Source: Candidatus Melainabacteria bacterium
GTDB lineage: Bacteria > Cyanobacteriota > Vampirovibrionia > 2-02-FULL-35-15
NCBI GenBank assembly: GCA_023250155.1
Contig: JAHFBG010000002.1
Location: 372,001-436,000 of the forward strand
DNA: 64,000 bases
Reading direction: 5' to 3'
Part shown: positions 7,851 through 18,300 of the stretch, piece by piece
Layout of the letters: each line of letters begins with the position of its first letter
Numbering within the stretch: position 1 is the stretch's first letter
Notes under the pieces: model-generated
Told to the model about the DNA's origin: nothing
The model's input: only the letters and a program-made list of their open reading frames with translations
Databases searched by the model: none
Translations under genes and position numbers: made by a program

Positions 7851-9452
7851 TTAAAACGGCGCAATTCGCCTTATATGACCAGCTAGTCTTTTGATTGCAT
7901 AGAGGGTGGAAAATCCAGGATGAGCGGGTTCATTCTTATTTTCTTTCCCAATAGCTTTATCAATATCATCTTTAAATAACTGATAAGCACTTTTTCCTTG
8001 CTTGCCCTCTGATTGAATAAATAAAGGATCCACTAATTGCTTGTGTAGTTGATCAATAGCACCATCGAAAGGCAAATCTTTATAATCACTAGTAGGAATA
8101 TTTGCACAAATCAATGTTCCTCTATCTTCAGAACTTATATCAAAGCCTCCTAGTTGTAACTTAGCAACTTTTTTAGTAATAGGATTGGTGGCTTCAGCAA
8201 ATGATGTAACATAAGCTCTTTGTGCACCGACTTTTTTTAGTACTTGGGAAGATTCACCAAGAATATATTTATCGATTATGTTACTCATGGTTAATGCTTT
8301 AGCATAAATCCAGTAAAAAGCCTTATTTGTCGGTTGCCCAAACATTTTTTCAGGAACACCATCTTCTTTGCAAGGTTTATTTCCAACAATAAAATAAAAT
8401 CCAGGCTTATCAATTTTTCCTTCCATATACTGTTCGATTTCTTCTAGCTGTAGATTTAATGGTGTTAAGTATTTTTGAACTATGCCAGGATCGAATAAAT
8501 GATATTTTGTACCCTTGTTATCTTCTAGAAAGCAATTACCACAAGTTTTAAAAAGATCAGTCAAAGGATAAAACAGCAATGGTAAGTTAGCTGTAGCTCT
8601 AATCAAATCTTTTATTTTAAATTTCTTGGAATCTATTCCAAACTTTGACTCTAATTCTCTTGGAAGTAAGTATACCTGTGGATAGATTAGTATTCTGCGA
8701 CGAAATCCTGCTACAAGGACTTGCAGGTCTGATCCTAATTCATCTAAATGTTCACCAGTGATTTCATGTGTATGTTTTCCTGTGGCTATGTTATAGCCTC
8801 TTTTCATAAATACTTCAACCCACTTTTTTAAGGCATCTGGTGCATTGAAAAATTTTCTAAAGTCAGTATCTGCAGAAGTTTTAAAAATAGAAGAGTTTAA
8901 CGATCTAAATGCCATCCCTGCTGCAGGGAATGAGCCTGCAGAGCCTCCAGAAAAGTGACTAAATGTAGGCTTAGGATTCTCTTTACTATAAACTATTCCA
9001 AGGAGTTCAGCTAAGGTATTTATAACAATTACAGCCCCACACTCAGCCACTACTCTTATCTCTCCACCAGAAAAAACTGCTCCTCGAAGCATTTCTTTGT
9101 CTGGCTCTAATGCTTTTACAATTTCTTTTAGTTTTATTTTATGAGCATCAGACAAAGTGTTTATAAGTGCTCTGACTTCACTTGCTATAAGACCAGCACG
9201 AACAGCAAAATGATCTCTTCTTTTTCCTGAGTTACTGTTTTTATTGATTATGTTTTCTTGAATTAAATTCTCAAAGAAAGAATCTTTTAAGGGTTCTTTA
9301 TTTTGTGCAAATTGTCTAGGATTACGTAATATTATTGATTTGTCAAAGTCAGGAAGACTATGGCCACTAGGAGGTCTTAGCTTTCCATTTTGACCTACGT
9401 TTTTCCCCGTTGAACTACTTAGAGGTTCTATCATAATATTTAATACGATCAA
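7851..9452 (-). CDS. Patatin-like phospholipase family protein
   Basis: A 533-residue protein with the patatin plan: a glycine-rich oxyanion segment GAVFSGGEIR (about 124-133), the nucleophile elbow GGSAG with Ser171 (patatin GxSxG), and FDPG with Asp321 as the dyad Asp (family DGG/DGA, here DPG). Patatins hydrolyse acyl esters of phospholipids or acylglycerols with a Ser-Asp dyad. The first 100 residues are polar and unassigned; no signal peptide is seen. It is the third gene of a minus-strand operon, 15 bp after the alpha/beta hydrolase and downstream of the beta-oxidation fusion, which supports a role in releasing fatty acids. Activity is inferred from motifs. Confidence 0.65.
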   Translation of the reverse strand: MIVLNIMIEPLSSSTGKNVGQNGKLRPPSGHSLPDFDKSIILRNPRQFAQNKEPLKDSFFENLIQENIINKNSNSGKRRDHFAVRAGLIASEVRALINTLSDAHKIKLKEIVKALEPDKEMLRGAVFSGGEIRVVAECGAVIVINTLAELLGIVYSKENPKPTFSHFSGGSAGSFPAAGMAFRSLNSSIFKTSADTDFRKFFNAPDALKKWVEVFMKRGYNIATGKHTHEITGEHLDELGSDLQVLVAGFRRRILIYPQVYLLPRELESKFGIDSKKFKIKDLIRATANLPLLFYPLTDLFKTCGNCFLEDNKGTKYHLFDPGIVQKYLTPLNLQLEEIEQYMEGKIDKPGFYFIVGNKPCKEDGVPEKMFGQPTNKAFYWIYAKALTMSNIIDKYILGESSQVLKKVGAQRAYVTSFAEATNPITKKVAKLQLGGFDISSEDRGTLICANIPTSDYKDLPFDGAIDQLHKQLVDPLFIQSEGKQGKSAYQLFKDDIDKAIGKENKNEPAHPGFSTLYAIKRLAGHIRRIAPF

Positions 9453-9467
9453 TTAGGTTATATTGTA

Positions 9468-10520
9468 CTACCCAGATATATTTTTTTCAATAAAACTTTT
9501 TAATGCTAGAAAATAGCCTTCAGTTTGTTCTTTTGGTAACTTACTAAGATCTTCGTGTCCTACATCTGGTAAAACGTGTAATTCTTTAGGATTGTTAGCG
9601 GCATTAAAAAGCTTAATGGAATGTTTTAAAGGTGTTTTTGAATCATTGTCTCCATGTCCTATAAAAACTGGAATATTGAGTTTTTTAATTAGTCTTTTTG
9701 CATTAAATATATCATCAAGGATGAAATTACTTGGAATATAAGGGTGACGCCATTTGGAAATATCTTTTACTGAACTAAATGGGTATAGTGCTATAAGTGC
9801 TCCTAGACCCTTATTACTTTTTCTTAATTTATCAGCTAATTCACAAGCAATAGGACCTCCTAAAGAAGCACCATATAGAATAATATTTTTTCCTTTAAAA
9901 CCTTTGTCAATTAAATAATTGTACATTTCTAAAGAGTCAGAAATTACCCCTTCTCTTGTAGGTTTTCCTTCACTTTTTCCAAACCCTCTATAATCTACAA
10001 TTAATATGTTTGCTGGAATATATTCTTGTATTTTTTGACATTCTGGATGGCATTCATCTGCACTGCCATTGTAACCATGTAAAAAAATAATTACTAAGTC
10101 AGACTTCTCTTTTTTCAGGAAATAACCATGTAATTTAGGCTCATTAGGTTTTTCAATTAAGATCTCTTCAAAATCTACTTTTGATTTATCAGGAGGAGGA
10201 AATGGATTTAAATCAGGTTTAAATAAAAAACCATCATGCATATTTTTGATTTTTTCTTTAAAACCAATATCAAGTCCAAACAATTCAAGTAAACCACTTG
10301 TACCAAAACCAATTAATCCAAGTCCTCCAAGAATTGATTTGGCAATGTTGCTTTCCTTGGAGAGTCCAATTAGTTTTGTAAGTACATTTGTGGTTTCAAT
10401 TTTTTTTAACTTGTTTTGTATATCAAGAGTTCTTGACTTTTCAGTTTGAGTAGAAGTGTTTGCTTTAACTCTTTGTATAGAAGGATCATATAAAAATCCA
10501 GAAATTGGAGCTGTTGACAT
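9468..10520 (-). CDS. Alpha/beta hydrolase, probable esterase or lipase
   Basis: A 350-residue alpha/beta-hydrolase. The core begins near residue 130: FLHGYNGS is the oxyanion loop, VDYRGFGKSEG follows, YGASLGG holds the nucleophile (Ser219), FIGHGDND supplies the acid (around Asp293) and DVGHED the base (His322). The layout matches the bem46/dienelactone-hydrolase-like serine hydrolases. A hydrophobic stretch at about 62-83 may attach it to a membrane. It starts 2 bp after the stop of the upstream beta-oxidation gene and ends 15 bp before the patatin-like gene, so all three are surely co-transcribed. The substrate is unknown; acyl esters are suggested by the context. Confidence 0.8.
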   Translation of the reverse strand: MSTAPISGFLYDPSIQRVKANTSTQTEKSRTLDIQNKLKKIETTNVLTKLIGLSKESNIAKSILGGLGLIGFGTSGLLELFGLDIGFKEKIKNMHDGFLFKPDLNPFPPPDKSKVDFEEILIEKPNEPKLHGYFLKKEKSDLVIIFLHGYNGSADECHPECQKIQEYIPANILIVDYRGFGKSEGKPTREGVISDSLEMYNYLIDKGFKGKNIILYGASLGGPIACELADKLRKSNKGLGALIALYPFSSVKDISKWRHPYIPSNFILDDIFNAKRLIKKLNIPVFIGHGDNDSKTPLKHSIKLFNAANNPKELHVLPDVGHEDLSKLPKEQTEGYFLALKSFIEKNISG

Positions 10521-10522
10521 AC

Positions 10523-13084
10523 TTATAAAAGTCCTATTTTTTCAAAGAGTGGTGCTAATAACTTATTCTGTGCTGCATAAAGAAAAGGTTTAATACAACA
10601 ATTTGATACAGCCTTGCCTGAGTCAATAAGTGGGAGAAAAGCTTTGTCAGTATTGGCTTTTATAGAATACTCAGGTTCATTAGAATGATTTATTAGATCT
10701 TCCGCCAGCTTTGCTGCGCGCATGGTTAGATTTCTGTCACTGTGTACAAATTTTTTATTTAGTCCAAATCTTTTAATGATATTCTCAGGATAGTCTTTTT
10801 TATCATAGTTTGTTTTTTTAGAGGGCTTAACAAAAATATTTATAGCAGGATATTTATCCTCAATTAAATTGGCTAAAGCAAATGGTAAATTACTCTGTAA
10901 GGTATAAAAATCAGCTAATCCCACTGTAAAAGCATCTTCTCCACTTAGTTTGAGTCCAAGATTTTTAATAGTAGCAGTACAAATCAGTCTCTTTGCCAAC
11001 TCTTTTCCAATAGCTGCAGGGAGCCTTTCAGTACCACCCCAATCTGGAATAATCCCAAGACCTACTTCAGGCATAGCTACAAAACTAGTATCTGTCATTA
11101 TTCTATAATCACAAGCAAGTGCAAGCTCTAATCCCCCACCTACGGCACCACCATCAATAATAGCTACCGTAGGAAGTTTACAATTTGCAACTGTTTCCAT
11201 TGTTTGTTTTCCTAAGTTTCTAAATTTAAGAATCTTTTCTACATTCCACTTTGTACTTTCTATATAATTTAAGTCTGCCCCAGAACAAAATGCTCCACCA
11301 CCTTGGCTTTTAAAGATTATTGCTTTAACCTTTTTTGATTCAAAGTCTTTAATAGCATCAATAATAGCTTCTAACATTTCAGGACTAAGAGAGTTTTGTA
11401 CCATTTGAAGATTTTGAATATGAAGTCTACCTAAAGTTATAAAACCAATATTATTCTGAATATATGTCTGTATGCCTGATAAATTATTTTTTTCTAAAAG
11501 AACAATTTCACCTGGTTTTGATATTCCTGTAGGTTCTGGTAGATTTTTGGTCACAAGATTTATAACTTCTTCAAGTTCTTTTGGCTTTAAGGATTTCATT
11601 AGTTCAAAAGGACCAATATTGTACTTAAATCCTTCTTTGCAAGCAAGTTCTATATCTTGAATACAAGCAAGTCCTTCTTTATAAATACCTTGAGCAATTG
11701 TAATATAAGCTCCTTGAAATCGTTTAATGATAAGCTCTTTAGTCTTATGTGGGTTTTTTGTATGTATAGGCTGTAAATCATATAAATCATATGCTTCTAT
11801 CTCGAAAGGAAGTTTTAAGTTGTCAAAATCAGCTTCTACTAACTTTAGATATTTTCTAATCTTAAATAGCTGTTCATCTACTTTGTTTTTTATAAGACTA
11901 ATTACAAGTGCTGATTTAAAGAATGAGCCTAAGCGAGACATATTTCCTACAATACTTGTGTAAATCATTTTTTGTCTTAAATTACTTTCAGCTTTTTCAA
12001 TAAATTCTTTTTTGTTTTTTAGTATCTTATTGATCTTTTCTTTTAAGTCAGTATGATGTAAGTCATCGTCAAGCTTTTTGATTTTTTTATATAACGTACT
12101 CTCGTCATTAAAAAAAGAAAGTTTTGGAGCTGCTTCAAATTGTCTTTTTGCTTTTTTCGTTTGAACCTTGATTTGCTTTGAGTAAAATACTTCAAGAAAT
12201 AGATGGTCAATAAACTCAATCGTAGCTATCTTTTCATCTAATATTTTTGCAGCTTCATTTAAAAGACCTACTAATATTCTATTTGCAACAGCACCGCTTG
12301 AGTCACCCCATGAAATAATAGGTTTTTTCCCCATAGAGATAGCTAGGTTTTGCATAGCTTGAATAACTTCAATAGAAGTATGTTTTGTAGCAATGATTTC
12401 TACTAAAGAGTTTCTATCTGCAGGTAAAAAATAATGAAATCCTACAACCCTTTCATGATTTGATACATTTGATGCTATTTCTTCTATGATTAGTGAAGAA
12501 GTGTTTGTAGCAAGAATAGTTTTATTTGAGTTTAAAGCAAGATCAAAAAACTGAAAAATGTTTTGTTTAAAGGTTAAGAGTTCAGGACCTGCTTCAAGAA
12601 CCATCATTACATCACAATATTTATTGTGTAATGCGTCATTAGAGCCATTAGATGATATAGCAGTGTATAAAAACTTTGAAACTAGTTCTTTTGCATCTTC
12701 AGGAGAATTAAAATAAGCTTTATAGATATCTTCAAAAGGGATTTTTCCCATGTTGGGAAATACAACTGTTTCTTTAATTAAGGATTTGTTTTTAATTATA
12801 TCTAGCTGAGCCTTTGATAGTTTTCTCTTAGTTTGAGCTTTTTCAAGCGTTTTCAACGCTTCTTGTTTAGAGAGTTCAAGCTTTTCTTTATCAATATCCT
12901 GCATTACTACAGGCATAGATGCCTTTGGGAACGTACTAGAGATGGCTGATCCCATAACTCCAGATGCACCAAAGACAATTACGCCTTTATTCTGAATTTC
13001 TTTAAGAATATCTACACTAGTTCTAAAAGAAATAGAGTTAAATTGTTCGTAGTCTTTAGACTTTTCAAGCTGATTAATAGCCAT
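10523..13084 (-). CDS. 3-hydroxyacyl-CoA dehydrogenase / enoyl-CoA hydratase fusion
   Basis: An 853-residue bifunctional beta-oxidation enzyme. The N-terminal half is a hydroxyacyl-CoA dehydrogenase: the NAD site VFGASGVMGSAI (about 38-49), ATNTSSL, and the catalytic His region VVGFHYFLPA. The C-terminal part (about 555-770) is a crotonase: GGGAFCSGADL for the oxyanion hole, GGAVGGGLELALACDYR with one catalytic Glu, and MPEVGLGIIPDWGGTERL with the other. The order dehydrogenase-then-hydratase is that of FadN-type fusions, opposite to FadB. It catalyses hydration of enoyl-CoA and oxidation of the 3-hydroxyacyl-CoA. First gene of the lipid operon; no thiolase or acyl-CoA dehydrogenase is nearby. 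Confidence 0.9.
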   Translation of the reverse strand: MAINQLEKSKDYEQFNSISFRTSVDILKEIQNKGVIVFGASGVMGSAISSTFPKASMPVVMQDIDKEKLELSKQEALKTLEKAQTKRKLSKAQLDIIKNKSLIKETVVFPNMGKIPFEDIYKAYFNSPEDAKELVSKFLYTAISSNGSNDALHNKYCDVMMVLEAGPELLTFKQNIFQFFDLALNSNKTILATNTSSLIIEEIASNVSNHERVVGFHYFLPADRNSLVEIIATKHTSIEVIQAMQNLAISMGKKPIISWGDSSGAVANRILVGLLNEAAKILDEKIATIEFIDHLFLEVFYSKQIKVQTKKAKRQFEAAPKLSFFNDESTLYKKIKKLDDDLHHTDLKEKINKILKNKKEFIEKAESNLRQKMIYTSIVGNMSRLGSFFKSALVISLIKNKVDEQLFKIRKYLKLVEADFDNLKLPFEIEAYDLYDLQPIHTKNPHKTKELIIKRFQGAYITIAQGIYKEGLACIQDIELACKEGFKYNIGPFELMKSLKPKELEEVINLVTKNLPEPTGISKPGEIVLLEKNNLSGIQTYIQNNIGFITLGRLHIQNLQMVQNSLSPEMLEAIIDAIKDFESKKVKAIIFKSQGGGAFCSGADLNYIESTKWNVEKILKFRNLGKQTMETVANCKLPTVAIIDGGAVGGGLELALACDYRIMTDTSFVAMPEVGLGIIPDWGGTERLPAAIGKELAKRLICTATIKNLGLKLSGEDAFTVGLADFYTLQSNLPFALANLIEDKYPAINIFVKPSKKTNYDKKDYPENIIKRFGLNKKFVHSDRNLTMRAAKLAEDLINHSNEPEYSIKANTDKAFLPLIDSGKAVSNCCIKPFLYAAQNKLLAPLFEKIGLL

Positions 13085-13260
13085 ATTTTATTTTTAATAT
13101 TTTAGCAGGATTTAATACTTATTAAAACAAAAAGTTCTGTAAAATGTATTAGCCGTTTTTTTTTGCTTTTTTAAATTTCATATGTTAGATTATCTTTAAT
13201 TTAAATCTGTCCTATTTTTTAGAATCTGCATGATTCTTTCAAGGAAGAAGTGAAAATGCA
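13085..13260. promoter_or_regulatory. Divergent promoter region
   Basis: A 176-bp AT-rich gap between the beta-oxidation operon (minus) and the ketoacyl-synthase-like gene (plus). It must hold both promoters. An inverted repeat AGAATC-tgca-tGATTCT (13221-13236) lies 25 bp before the plus-strand start and could be a regulator site. AAGGAAG (13242-13248) is a likely ribosome binding site for the plus gene. Confidence 0.4.
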
Positions 13261-14760
13261 ATGCCTGTAAGTAAGATTGTTTTAACATCACTTGTAAGAC
13301 CTGGTATTGAAGCACGAGGATTTGTAGCAAATTCAAAAGATATTGAAAGCACTGTTTTAAAAGAACTCGGCTTTCGAAAAATCGTACGGTTTCTTCCTAC
13401 AAAAAAAGCTTCTGAATTAAGAAGAAGTTTAAAAGAATTATCTAAACATATTGAAACTGCAGGAATTAAACAAAAATTTGTAGTGGATACTTCTATTGAA
13501 TTTGATCCTGATTATAAAGACTGTAAGATTGCTTATGATCCTGTAGTCGATTTAAGTGTTGTCGCTATAAAGAAACTACTTCAAGAAAATAAAATTGATC
13601 CAAGTGATATTGGGAGCTTTTATTTAGCTAGCACTACAGCTAATGCTTATGATCCACCACCAAGTTCTAGAGTTTTATCAAAACTAGTCAGAGATAAAAT
13701 TGTTCCAAAAAAAGTAATAGAAGGAACAAATGGACTTGGCTGGAAACCAAAAATGATAACTGAAGGTTGTGTTGGTTCTATGAGAGCTCTTGAAGAGATT
13801 GCAAATGACTTTACTAATTCAAGTAATATAGCAGATCTTATTAAAGCCATTCATAAAAATGAAAATAAACCATTAGAAGACTTAAAAGAATTTATTACTA
13901 ATCATTCCACAGATTCTAGTAAAAGCAATAATAGCAAATATGCTTTAGCAGTATTCACTGCAGCAAATTCAATACATATGGATGCCTCAAACCCTCATGA
14001 AATCATAAATTATGGAGATGGTTCTGCTGCTTTTCTTATTAAACAAATGGATGATGATACTGGAAATATTGTAGTAGGTGAAGAAGAAATTGATATGAGA
14101 GAAGCAGATAAAGTAGTTCATGAGTTTAAAAAATTTGATAAATTATCTTGGTTTCAAAAAATAAAGAGATACTTTGCACCACATACAAACATTCTAGCCT
14201 CAAAAATGGTGGCACAAAATATAGCAATGAGAACACCTAAGTATTTATCATCACTTGCTAGTGATAATGGTGTAAATATTTATGACTTTAATCACATAGT
14301 TTTATCCCAAACAAGTAAAGGAGTCATAGATAGGGTTGAGCTTGCACTGGCTGAAAAAATCAGAGAAGATTTAAAAATACCTCCTAATGTACGTCCTGAA
14401 CTAAAAGCTGCAATTGATATAGTGGCTGATGATTCAAGCTATATTTTAACCAGAGACAAGGATTCACTTGTAACGAATTTATTTAGAATAATTGAAAATT
14501 CTCATAAAGCAGATCTCTATACTAGGATGACTAAAAACAATATGACTAAAGATGAAACTACACTTTTACAGCTTATGGTTTTGCTTGATCGAGCAATGTT
14601 TAGAAGCTATGACATGCATAGTTATACAGGTGTAGCATCAATACCTATGGCTATAGCTCAGGGAGTGATGGATAAAAAAATTGATTTAGAAAAAGATAAC
14701 ATTGCAATGGTGTCTTCTGGCTTAGGTGGAAAAATGCTAGGAGCTATAATTAAAAATTAA
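13261..14760 (+). CDS. Thiolase-fold beta-ketoacyl-ACP synthase III-like protein
   Basis: A 499-residue condensing-enzyme-like protein. Its N-terminal half has VDLSVVAIKKLLQENKIDPS and the probable active-site Cys170 in ITEGCVGSMRALEEI, as in KAS III and HMG-CoA synthase. INYGDGSAAFLI matches the GDGAAA motif of the family, FNHIVLSQTSKG gives the His block, and SYTGVASIPMAIAQG sits where KAS III has GNTSxAS. The C-terminus SSGLGGKMLGAII corresponds to the closing strand. It is longer than FabH (about 330) because of inserts. It may perform a Claisen condensation on acyl thioesters. It diverges from the beta-oxidation operon, suggesting shared lipid metabolism. The exact reaction is unknown. 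Confidence 0.65.
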   Translation: MPVSKIVLTSLVRPGIEARGFVANSKDIESTVLKELGFRKIVRFLPTKKASELRRSLKELSKHIETAGIKQKFVVDTSIEFDPDYKDCKIAYDPVVDLSVVAIKKLLQENKIDPSDIGSFYLASTTANAYDPPPSSRVLSKLVRDKIVPKKVIEGTNGLGWKPKMITEGCVGSMRALEEIANDFTNSSNIADLIKAIHKNENKPLEDLKEFITNHSTDSSKSNNSKYALAVFTAANSIHMDASNPHEIINYGDGSAAFLIKQMDDDTGNIVVGEEEIDMREADKVVHEFKKFDKLSWFQKIKRYFAPHTNILASKMVAQNIAMRTPKYLSSLASDNGVNIYDFNHIVLSQTSKGVIDRVELALAEKIREDLKIPPNVRPELKAAIDIVADDSSYILTRDKDSLVTNLFRIIENSHKADLYTRMTKNNMTKDETTLLQLMVLLDRAMFRSYDMHSYTGVASIPMAIAQGVMDKKIDLEKDNIAMVSSGLGGKMLGAIIKN

Positions 14761-14791
14761 GAAACAAAAAGTAACCATAGATAAAGCAAAG

Positions 14792-15271
14792 ATGGAAGTA
14801 AATTTAGATTTAATAAAACATAGTTTACACAATATAAGACTATTGTCTTTGGATTTTAAAGAACAAGTAAATAATGAAGAGCTTGAAGAACTAAAGAAAA
14901 TTGAACGAAGAAAAAGAAAGAGTGAGTATATAGATCCTTATGAAAATGGCTTTTATAATGAAGTTTTAAATACACAAATTACTATGTTTAATCAAATTTA
15001 CTTTTTTACAAGACAGATACTACATGAATTGGCAAGAGATCGCGAAGAGAATGATGATGATTTAGATATTGATAAAGAAAAAGCAAAGCTAGTACTAAAA
15101 TCATTAGACAAAAAAGAGATAGAGCTTATAAAAGTTATATATGATTTTGAATTTAAAGCAGGCAGACTCGATCCAGATTTTGAAGATATGAAATTTCTCA
15201 ACAAACTAAAGAAAGTTTTTCCAAGAATGGAAAGGTTAATGGATACAGCGATTGATATTCCTAGTGCATGA
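14792..15271 (+). CDS. Hypothetical charged helical protein
   Basis: A 159-residue protein rich in Lys, Glu and Asp, predicted by eye to be mostly alpha-helical (for example EELEELKKIERRKRKSEYI). No signal peptide, membrane segment or catalytic motif is seen and I do not recognise a family. It begins 31 bp after the ketoacyl-synthase-like gene on the same strand and probably shares its transcript. The Shine-Dalgarno is weak. Confidence 0.6.
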   Translation: MEVNLDLIKHSLHNIRLLSLDFKEQVNNEELEELKKIERRKRKSEYIDPYENGFYNEVLNTQITMFNQIYFFTRQILHELARDREENDDDLDIDKEKAKLVLKSLDKKEIELIKVIYDFEFKAGRLDPDFEDMKFLNKLKKVFPRMERLMDTAIDIPSA

Positions 15272-15351
15272 GACGCTAGCTTGTTTTTGTGATATTTTTA
15301 TGGGGTGGAAGAAGGTGGTGTTGAACCTGTACAGATTGCTTCATTTTTGTT

Positions 15352-15381
15352 GAGACATGCCGCGGCATGCCTTTACGAGGA
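15352..15381. repeat. Palindromic element, intergenic copy
   Basis: GAGACATGCCGCGGCATGCC followed by TTTACGAGGA, a copy of the 30-bp palindromic family that recurs across the right-hand locus. It touches the stop codon of the giant gene that ends at 15382. Confidence 0.75.
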
Positions 15382-18300
15382 CTATGGACATTTTCCAGCT
15401 GTGTATTGCTTTACTCCAGCATTGTATGCACTGCAACCATTTATATAGGTATTTCCATCACAACCACATACATAATTTGCAGTAGAAGCACAAGTTAATT
15501 TGTTTGTAGAACAAGAACCTCCATATAAAGCTAGTCCTGGTGGACATTTACAAGAATCACCTTGATTACTATTGCCACCAGAAGAACTGCTTGAAGTACT
15601 AACATCGTAAGAAGCTTCACCCGTACATAAAACAGATGTTAGGGTTCCTAGTTTAACATCTGAAAGTTTATATATAGTATCTCTTTTTCCTTCATCAATT
15701 TTACATCCTAGTAAGCAATATCCATTGTTGCAAGCTACAGATTCTTGTGGAACATGCCTTGTAGGAACACCGCTATTAGTACATGTCCATGTTGCAAGAG
15801 TAGGATGAATACTATTAGGAAAATCTTTATATTGAACTTTAAAGAAGACTTTATCTTTAAAGTTTGTTACCCCAAAGTAAGTAGAAATATAACTTATTGA
15901 ATCAAAGCCTGTTACTGTGCATTTGGCTACTGGAGGGAGATTGCTAGAGTCAGAGTTCCATGAAACATTAACAGTACCTCGGATAGGAGAAGCTGTATCA
16001 TTAAGACTAATGGTTGATGTAGAACCACAGACTCTATTTATTTCTTGGGTTTGTGGTTGTGTATTATATTGATTTAATGCAGATTGATAAACATTAACAA
16101 TTGCTTTTGAGCTATTTGGATCTACTAATACTTCTATCCTAAGAACACGTGTGTTTGCAGTGTATTCACCACTACTAAAGTTTTGAATGTAAGTATATGC
16201 AAGAAAGCCAGGATAGTTAGGATTTGGTGGTGAAGCAGTAGTAGTACCCAAGCCCAAATTAGAGCCCAAATTAGAGCCCAAATTAGAGCCCAAATTAGAG
16301 CCCAAATTAGAGCCCAAATTAGAACCTAAATTAGAACTAGAAATAAAAGATATCGTGGGTAAGCATGGACAACAATAAGCATTAGGTGCTAGTGAACGAC
16401 ATGCTGGTGTGCTTGGTTCACTGCTTAAAAAATAGCCATGACTTAGGCTTTGTTTACAGGTTTCAATATTGTTTGTAGCAATTGAGTCTCTAGAAGTGCT
16501 TTCTCTATTCAGCAGTATTTCAAAAATATTTTTCTCACGACCATTAAGATCTCGTTCTGTATTATAAAGAATTACATCAGTCAAACCATTGTTATCAATA
16601 TCTCCAACAAGTGGAAGAATTGGGGTATTGCTCTGTATAAGATTGATGGATTGTTCACTTGAGAAACCATTTTGTCCATTGTTTAAATAAATAGAGTTTT
16701 TTCCAGTTGAAGTAGTTATGAATATATCTTTTTTACAATCTTTGTTAAAGTCAATAAATTGAAATTGTGATGTCTTTGAATATGTCTTTTCAATTCCTTG
16801 AATAGTTATGGCATCTGTCCTGAAACCTCCATCGCCTATTCCATATAAAAGCAAGAATCCATAACTTGAACTAACTATTAGATCTAATTTAGAATCATTA
16901 TTTATGTCATCGACTACAATTGGTTCTGATCCACCAACTACCCAATTATCTATTCTCTTAAATGAGGCTCCATTATTAGTGTTTAAAAATGTGGATAATA
17001 CAATAGAATTATTGGATGTATCTATTAAAGCAAAATCTAAAGCACCATCATTATTAAAGTCTCCTGCAACGGGCTGGTTGGTTGGACGAAGTGATAAGTT
17101 GAGGTCAGATTCTTGAGAAAGAACTCCTTTTTTGTTTATAAATAATTTGCAACCACTGCCATCGGATAAAACAGTAATTAAATCTGGATAACCATCTTTT
17201 CTAAAATCTCCAGCGATTATATACTCTGGTATTCTATGAGGATCTGATGCTACTCTTGGATCTACTACTAATATTGGATCATCAAACCCATTATGTTTAT
17301 TGTTTAATGCTGTATAGAGTCTTGGAGTAAGTAAAACCAAATCAGTATAACCATCACTATTTAAATCAGTATTATAGATCTTCTTTGTAGGAGAAGGAAT
17401 GTTATGAAAATTTAAACTTTGTGTGTTAAATGATCCATCTCCATTACCGTTATAAATAACATCTTCTGTAATTAAATCTAAATTCTTATCATTGTTTATA
17501 TCTGTTAATATTCCTGTAGTTGGTTGTCCGATTGCAGGAATGTCTTTAATTGATTCTTGTTTACTAATGATAAAGTTGGTTCGCTTACACTCAGGAGTTG
17601 TATTTGAAAGACCGGATGAGCTGCTTGAACTAGATGAAGGAAACCCTCTAATGATACAGGCTGAGGAAGATTGTGAACTGTTAGCATAAGTACTAAAATA
17701 AACTATAAAGACTGACTCGCCAACATCACTAGAAATAGTGTCTAAACTATTTATAGTGGCACTTAAAGAACCATTTGTACAATTTGCTTGTGTTTCTACT
17801 ATAGTGCCTTGAGATGTATTTGGATTATATTTATATAGCTGTAACCCATTTAAAACTAATTGAGTTATACCCAGACTTGTAAAGAGTTCTTTTGAAAACT
17901 GGATAGTAAGATTATAAGGACCCTTTTGATTGGTTTGTTCTCTGACTTTAAAGCTTAAAATTGGTGAAAAAGCTGGATATGGAGGTGTAATACTTCCTAT
18001 ATAAGACTCTAGACTAAGAGTGTTTGTAAACTTAGGGAACCCCACTGTTATAGTATTGTTATTTATAGTTTTTGAAATAGAAGAAGGACAAGTAACTTTA
18101 GGACAACCGGAGCATCCATTCGCTAATGTTTCAATACCTCCATTAAAGCTACAACCAGAAGGTGGGACACAAATTATACTAGGACAAACAACAACTCCGC
18201 TAGAAGAGCTGGAAGAAGAACTGCCTGGAGAAGGAGGAGGAGGCGGAGGCGGTGGTGGAGGTGGAGGTGGAGGCGGTGGTGATGTTTCTATTACAACAGC

